A stretch of DNA of 26,747 nucleotides, taken from positions 1 to 26,747 of the forward strand of contig CALVCY010000150.1 in the NCBI GenBank assembly GCA_944326175.1, written 5' to 3'. Position 1 is the stretch's first letter. Each line of letters opens with the position of its first letter. Origin of the DNA: an uncultured Erysipelotrichaceae bacterium (GTDB lineage Bacteria; Bacillota_I; Bacilli_A; Erysipelotrichales; Erysipelotrichaceae). The notes under the pieces were generated by a model. The model worked only from the letters and a program-made list of their open reading frames with translations, did no database searches and was not told the DNA's origin. Of this stretch, positions 23,008 through 26,747 are shown piece after piece. The translations under genes and the position numbers were made by a program.

Positions 23008-23436
23008 ATGGGAATTTTTGATAAAGTTCGTGATTTTGTTTCACCCGTTGAAGGGGATGAAGACGAATACGAAGAAGAAGAAAGCTACGACAGTGAGCCG
23101 CAGCCGGCCGTGACTCCGAAAACGGCCAAATATGAAAAACCGGCAACCAAGCAGTTACGTGGTGTCACCAGTGGCAGCAGTGAAGTCTGCCTGTTCGAAC
23201 CACGCTCGTTCGAGGAAGCGGAAGCGATTGGGACGAAGTTGAAACAAAATAGCTCGGTGGTCGTCAATTTGCATCGTTTGCCGCGTGAGTATTCGCAACG
23301 GACGATCGATTTTCTGACCGGTGTGGTTTTTGCATTGGACGGTACGATCCAAAAGGTCGGCCATAATGCGATCTTATGTGCACCCAAATGTGTGGATGTC
23401 AATGGTGGCATCTCGCTAAGCGGGGATGAAAATTAG
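23008..23436 (+). CDS. sepF: Cell division protein SepF
   Basis: SepF binds membranes and FtsZ and shapes the Z-ring. The 142-residue protein starts MGIFDKVRDFVSPV, the amphipathic membrane-binding helix. An acidic linker (EGDEDEYEEEESYD) follows, then the compact SepF domain from about residue 60: EVCLFEPRSFEEAEAIGTKL, VVVNLHRLPREYSQRTIDFL and GVVFALDGTIQKVGHNAILC. AAGGAGG lies a few bases before the ATG; the frame could extend upstream to 22978, but that ATG overlaps the promoter region and gives no family N-terminus. Its place between ftsK and ileS echoes the sepF-ileS neighbourhood of other Bacillota. Confidence 0.95.
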   Translation: MGIFDKVRDFVSPVEGDEDEYEEEESYDSEPQPAVTPKTAKYEKPATKQLRGVTSGSSEVCLFEPRSFEEAEAIGTKLKQNSSVVVNLHRLPREYSQRTIDFLTGVVFALDGTIQKVGHNAILCAPKCVDVNGGISLSGDEN

Positions 23437-23453
23437 CGATTTGATATCAATGC

Positions 23454-23692
23454 GTTGAAGCGGACGGTCTGATGGTCAAACCATGCAAAGAGAAACTGTG
23501 GATCGGTGGAAACAGGGGATGGTTGCATCAGACGGATCACCGTGGAGCGATCATGTTGAAGTGATAGTAGACATGACGTGACTTTCACGTTACGAAAGGG
23601 TAAAGTGCATATGGTTTTAACCATATGAATCACGGTGGTACCGCGTATTGGTCAAACCATTGCGTCCGTTGAACATTCAACGGACGCTTTTT
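23454..23692 (+). promoter_or_regulatory. T-box leader of ileS
   Basis: This leader senses uncharged tRNA-Ile and controls readthrough into ileS. The conserved T-box core CACGGTGGTACCGCG is at 23631-23645. A stem-I-like helix is formed by GTCTGATG (23467-23474) and CATCAGAC (23525-23532). ATC at 23536-23538, followed by A, is a candidate isoleucine specifier, though a second ATC at 23550 is also possible. Hairpins include ACGTGA/TCACGT near 23575-23590 and a perfect inverted repeat, CATATGGTTTTAACCATATG, at 23608-23627. The terminator follows. Three TGGT-ACCA palindromes lie in the leader. The 5' end is not defined, and I see no clear dedicated promoter. Confidence 0.92.
23662..23692 (+). terminator. 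T-box-controlled attenuator of ileS
   Basis: GCGTCCGTTGAA pairs with TTCAACGGACGC and is followed by five T. It lies 16 bases after the T-box core and is the off-state terminator that the antiterminator would prevent. Confidence 0.94.
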
Positions 23693-23726
23693 ATATCAAT
23701 CAACATCGAAGGTAAAGGAAGAACTT

Positions 23727-26453
23727 ATGGAAGGAAAGAATTACAAAGAAACACTCAACATGCCTCGCACGGATTTTGAAATGCGTGGCAATCTACCTAA
23801 AAAAGAACCACAAATGGCGCAACAATGGGAAAAAGAGGATCAATATCATCAAGTCATTTCCCGCCACAAAGGTCAAAAAGCTTTTGTATTGCATGATGGA
23901 CCACCCTACGCCAATGGTAATCTGCACGCTGGTACGGCCATGAACCGGGTCATCAAGGATTTCATCAACCGCTCCCATGCCATGAATGGATATTACACAC
24001 CGTTTTTCCCAGGATGGGATACTCATGGTCTGCCCATTGAAAATGCCGTTCAAAAACTCGGTGTCGATCGTAAGTCCATGCCCAAAGACGCATTCCGTGC
24101 CAAGTGTGAAGAATATGCCAAAGGGCAGGTCGAAACTCAGATGGCAACCATGAAGCGATTGGGTACTATGGCAGATTTTGATCATCCCTACATCACCTTG
24201 CAGAAAGGCTTTGAAGCCCGTCAGATCCGTACATTTGGCAAAATGGCCACCCAAGGATTGATTTTTCAAGGATACAAGCCGATCTATTGGTCACCCTACA
24301 ATGAAACGGCCATTGCCGATAGCGAGATCGTTTACTTTGACCGCAAAGACACATCCATCTTTGTAGCATTTAAAGTAGCGGATACCAAAGGCGTGCTGGA
24401 TGGCGATGAATCTTTTGTGATCTGGACCACCACTCCATGGACGATCCCAGCCAATCTAGCGATCTGTTTGAATGAACGCTTTATCTATGCGGTGGTTGAA
24501 ACCAGTAAAGGCAAATTGATCGTTTTGGATAGCAAGGTGGATCAGCTGATGGCTCAATTTGGTATCGACCAGTATAAAGTGGTTCGAACCATCCCTGGTA
24601 AAGATCTGGAGTATGTGACAGCACATCATCCGTTATATCCCGATCGTACATCCTTGGTCATCTTAGGGGACCATGTCACGGATGAAGATGGTACTGGTTG
24701 TGTCCACACTGCACCAGGTCATGGTGCAGAAGACTTTACCGTCTGCCAAAAATACAAGATCCCCACATTCTGTCCAGTCGATGCCAAAGGCTGTTTGACG
24801 GACGAAGCTGGCGTAGCATTATCGGGCATGTTTGTCTTTGATGCCAATTCAAAAGTCATTGAAATGTTGGATGAATGTGGAGCATTGATGGCAACTGAAA
24901 CCATCACGCACTCCTATCCTCATGATGATCGACTCAAAAAACCCGTTATTTTTCGTGCGACCAAACAATGGTTCTGTTCCATTGACAAGATCCGTGATCA
25001 ATTGCTCGATCAGATCGACCACCATGTCACTTGGCACAACCAATGGGGACAGATCCGCATCCATAACATGATCGCTTCCCGTGGTGACTGGTGCATTTCC
25101 AGACAACGTTTATGGGGCGTTCCCATTCCAATCATTTATAACGAAGACGGGTCCCCCATCATGGAAGAGGCAGTATTTGACCATATCGCGGATCTTTTTG
25201 AACAATTTGGTTCCAATGTTTGGTTCCAAAAAGAGGCCAAAGATCTATTGCCGGATGGTTATACCAATCCTGCATCCCCCAATGGACAATACACCAAGGA
25301 AAATGACATCATGGATGTCTGGTTCGACTCCGGTTCATCGTTCAATGAGTTGCAAGCCAGAGGGTATGATTTCCCAGCTGATCTGTATTTTGAAGGCAGT
25401 GATCAATACCGCGGCTGGTTCAATTCCAGTTTGATCGTTTCCACTGCATCCAAAGGTTGTGCTCCATACAAAGCCGTATTGAGCCATGGCTATGTTTGTG
25501 ATTCCAAAGGGGAAAAGATGAGCAAATCCGTGGGTAATGTCGTCAATCCCATGGATGTCATCGATCAATATGGTGCCGATATTTTCCGTTTGTGGGCCAT
25601 GACCAGTGACTACACTGAAGATATGCGCATCGGTGCCGAAAACCTCAAACAAGTGGCTGAACAATACCGTAAAGTGCGCAACACCTTCAAATTCATGTTA
25701 GGCAATGTCAATGCGGATGATTTTGATCCAACGCGCGATATCGTGGCATACGACGATATGTCCGCTTTAAATCGTTACATGTTGTTGCGCTTAAAGGCGG
25801 TCAATGACGCTGTGATCGAAGATTACATGCATTACAACTTTGTCGCCGCCAGTGTAAAACTGACCAATTTCATGGTCAACGAACTATCTGCCTACTATTT
25901 ATCCTACACCAAGGATATCCTGTATATCGAAGCCAAGGATGATCCCAAGCGTCGTGCGGTGCAAAGTGTGATCTGGCAGTTGACGGATACCTTATGCAAA
26001 CTGTGGGCCCCGGTATTGGTCTTTACCATGGATGAAGTTTGGCATCACTTCACAGACAAGTGTGAATCCAGTGTCCATTACACACAATTCAATACATTGG
26101 ATGAAATCAAAGATGATCCTGAGTTGATGGATGCCATGGATCTTGCCATGAGTGTGCGCTCGGATGCACTCAAAGCATTGGAACAAGCCCGAAACGAAGG
26201 CAAAATCAAGGATAATCAGCAGGCGGCATTATCCATGGTCTTACCACAGGAAAAAGTGGAATCGTTGAAAGCGGTGATCGATAATATCGCTCAATGGTTG
26301 ATCGTATCCAAGGTGACTATCCAAAGCGGAACATCACAGATCAACGTCTATAAAGCCGATGGTCATGTTTGTCCACGTTGTTGGAATGTCGTGGATGAAG
26401 TCGACCATGACGGATTATGTCCACGTTGTCACGGTATACTCCATCACGATTAA
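23727..26453 (+). CDS. ileS: Isoleucyl-tRNA synthetase, zinc-binding bacterial type
   Basis: IleRS charges tRNA-Ile and edits valine. The 908-residue class Ia enzyme starts MEGKNYKETLNMPRTDFEMR. The usual HIGH signature reads HAGT (67-70) in PPYANGNLHAGTAMNRV, so the final histidine is replaced by threonine. The KMSKS loop is intact (597-601). The editing domain has FVIWTTTPWTIPANLAI and DEDGTGCVHTAPGHGAEDF. Near the C-terminus two CPRC motifs (HVCPRCWNVV and GLCPRCHGIL) form a zinc site, which marks the bacterial type 1 enzyme. The ATG is preceded by AAGGAAGAA. The upstream T-box gives regulation by uncharged tRNA-Ile. Confidence 0.97.
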   Translation: MEGKNYKETLNMPRTDFEMRGNLPKKEPQMAQQWEKEDQYHQVISRHKGQKAFVLHDGPPYANGNLHAGTAMNRVIKDFINRSHAMNGYYTPFFPGWDTHGLPIENAVQKLGVDRKSMPKDAFRAKCEEYAKGQVETQMATMKRLGTMADFDHPYITLQKGFEARQIRTFGKMATQGLIFQGYKPIYWSPYNETAIADSEIVYFDRKDTSIFVAFKVADTKGVLDGDESFVIWTTTPWTIPANLAICLNERFIYAVVETSKGKLIVLDSKVDQLMAQFGIDQYKVVRTIPGKDLEYVTAHHPLYPDRTSLVILGDHVTDEDGTGCVHTAPGHGAEDFTVCQKYKIPTFCPVDAKGCLTDEAGVALSGMFVFDANSKVIEMLDECGALMATETITHSYPHDDRLKKPVIFRATKQWFCSIDKIRDQLLDQIDHHVTWHNQWGQIRIHNMIASRGDWCISRQRLWGVPIPIIYNEDGSPIMEEAVFDHIADLFEQFGSNVWFQKEAKDLLPDGYTNPASPNGQYTKENDIMDVWFDSGSSFNELQARGYDFPADLYFEGSDQYRGWFNSSLIVSTASKGCAPYKAVLSHGYVCDSKGEKMSKSVGNVVNPMDVIDQYGADIFRLWAMTSDYTEDMRIGAENLKQVAEQYRKVRNTFKFMLGNVNADDFDPTRDIVAYDDMSALNRYMLLRLKAVNDAVIEDYMHYNFVAASVKLTNFMVNELSAYYLSYTKDILYIEAKDDPKRRAVQSVIWQLTDTLCKLWAPVLVFTMDEVWHHFTDKCESSVHYTQFNTLDEIKDDPELMDAMDLAMSVRSDALKALEQARNEGKIKDNQQAALSMVLPQEKVESLKAVIDNIAQWLIVSKVTIQSGTSQINVYKADGHVCPRCWNVVDEVDHDGLCPRCHGILHHD

Positions 26454-26471
26454 TCTTTGTCTTCGAATAAT

Positions 26472-26503
26472 CAAACAAGCGGATGATTGCATCCGCTTGT
26501 TTG
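26472..26503 (+). terminator. Hairpin terminator candidate after ileS
   Basis: CAAACAAGCGGATG pairs perfectly with CATCCGCTTGTTTG around loop ATTG, and the flanks CGAATA and TATTCG could extend it. The downstream tract CTCTATTC is not a proper T run, so efficiency is uncertain. Confidence 0.7.
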
Positions 26504-26562
26504 CTCTATTCGCTTCATTAATTACTTCTTTTATCCACAGAATCTTTGAGAAAATGTTTTGC

Positions 26563-26590
26563 TTTACAACGTCCAAAAATATGTAATAAT
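26563..26590 (+). promoter_or_regulatory. Promoter of the tRNA-Cys/tRNA-Leu unit
   Basis: A -35-like TTTACA (26563-26568) and -10-like AATAAT (26585-26590) stand 16 bases apart, about 43 bases before the tRNA-Cys 5' end, in an AT-rich stretch with no gene. Confidence 0.55.
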
Positions 26591-26633
26591 ACTAAAGCAG
26601 TCATTCCAGTTTATGGATTGATGCATTCGTGAA

Positions 26634-26708
26634 GGTTCCTTAGCCAAGATGGTAAGGCAACAGACTGCAACTCTGTGATCGCCGGTTCAAGTCCGGCAGG
26701 AACCTCCA
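26634..26708 (+). tRNA. tRNA-Cys (GCA)
   Basis: The 7-base acceptor stem GGTTCCT pairs with AGGAACC, the discriminator is T (usual for tRNA-Cys) and CCA is encoded. The anticodon arm CAGA-CTGCAAC-TCTG gives anticodon GCA. The T arm has GGTTCAAGTCC. The whole cloverleaf is intact. Confidence 0.97.
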
Positions 26709-26717
26709 TTTTTATTT

Positions 26718-26747
26718 GGGGGCGTGGCGGAATTGGTAGACGCATCG
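26718..26747 (+). tRNA. tRNA-Leu, 5' part only (cut by window)
   Basis: The sequence GGGGGCG followed by TGGCGGAATTGGTAGACGC is the acceptor strand and D-arm of a bacterial tRNA-Leu. The window ends before the anticodon, so the isoacceptor is unknown. It lies 9 bases after tRNA-Cys and is probably cotranscribed. Confidence 0.88.

Larger units (their letters stand above)
1831..26246. repeat. Dispersed 11-base palindrome TGGTNNNACCA, about 30 copies
   Basis: Exact TGGT-N3-ACCA copies start at 1831, 2723, 3596, 4457, 5713, 7004, 7304, 8192, 8411, 9759, 10399, 10717, 10969, 11158, 11474, 13856, 14769, 15187, 15855, 16214, 17076, 17132, 17925, 20327, 21206, 21502, 23473, 23649, 25256 and 26236. 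Forms with a 4-base centre start at 2088, 9383, 11136, 13463, 16338, 23612, 24493, 24580 and 26017. The commonest centres are CAA/TTG (9 copies) and TCG (5), so the usual form is TGGTYNRACCA. Copies occur in genes on both strands, in more than one frame, and between genes. Counted by eye; a few may be missed. Function unknown. Confidence 0.85.

Noticed and set aside
1831..26246. CRISPR array as an explanation for the repeated motif
   Set aside because: The copies are short, irregularly spaced and mostly inside genes; there are no uniform spacers and no cas genes.
1..26747. Mycoplasma-type code with TGA read as tryptophan
   Set aside because: TGA ends many genes exactly at family-typical lengths or at overlaps with the next start (ymdB, mraZ, ftsK, gpsA), and tryptophans in conserved motifs are TGG.

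Overview
The window is a compact housekeeping region from a low-GC Gram-positive relative (Bacillota). The gene set includes RNase Y, a YceD-rpmF pair, MraZ, a PASTA-domain division PBP, SepF, TmcAL, an RNase J2-like protein next to SpoIIIE/FtsK, and a T-box in front of ileS. An Erysipelotrichia-type bacterium is my best guess: the MraZ boxes look Mollicutes-like, the dcw cluster is short, and GC appears to be in the mid-40s. No marker settles this. TGA is used as a stop codon (ymdB, mraZ, gpsA, ftsK and others), so the standard bacterial code applies. I see no insertion sequence, prophage or CRISPR array.

Layout. (1) 1-2595: 3' part of rny, then ymdB and a tagD-like cytidylyltransferase, closed by a terminator. 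(2) 2595-4510: tmcAL on the minus strand, divergent from yceD-rpmF, with two terminators in tandem. (3) 4552-9615: promoter with MraZ boxes, then mraZ-rsmH-ftsL-PBP-mraY and a terminator; this is a short division/cell-wall cluster. (4) 9656-14454: a YjdF-like membrane protein, an unrecognised tail-anchored protein, cmk, der and gpsA. (5) 14455-17020: a 52-residue membrane peptide, a frameshifted C_GCAxxG_C_C-type gene on the minus strand, murQ, and a tyrosine phosphatase on the minus strand. (6) 17132-23436: miaB, an RNase J-like gene with a degraded active site, ftsK/spoIIIE and sepF. (7) 23454-26747: ileS with its T-box leader, then tRNA-Cys and the start of tRNA-Leu.

Functionally the region joins cell division and wall synthesis (mraZ, rsmH, ftsL, PBP, mraY, ftsK, sepF, murQ), envelope precursors (tagD-like, gpsA), RNA decay (rny, RNase J-like), and tRNA or ribosome functions (tmcAL, miaB, rpmF, der, ileS). 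Adjacent genes often overlap by 4 or 8 bases, which suggests translational coupling.

The most striking unexplained signal is an 11-base interrupted palindrome, TGGTNNNACCA. I counted about 30 copies by eye, plus about 9 copies with a four-base centre. They occur in both coding and non-coding DNA, in more than one reading frame, and repeatedly at gene boundaries, a promoter, terminators and the ileS leader. Random expectation for one such motif in this length is below one copy. It resembles a highly iterated palindrome or a chromosome-wide protein recognition site. I know of no described element that matches it.
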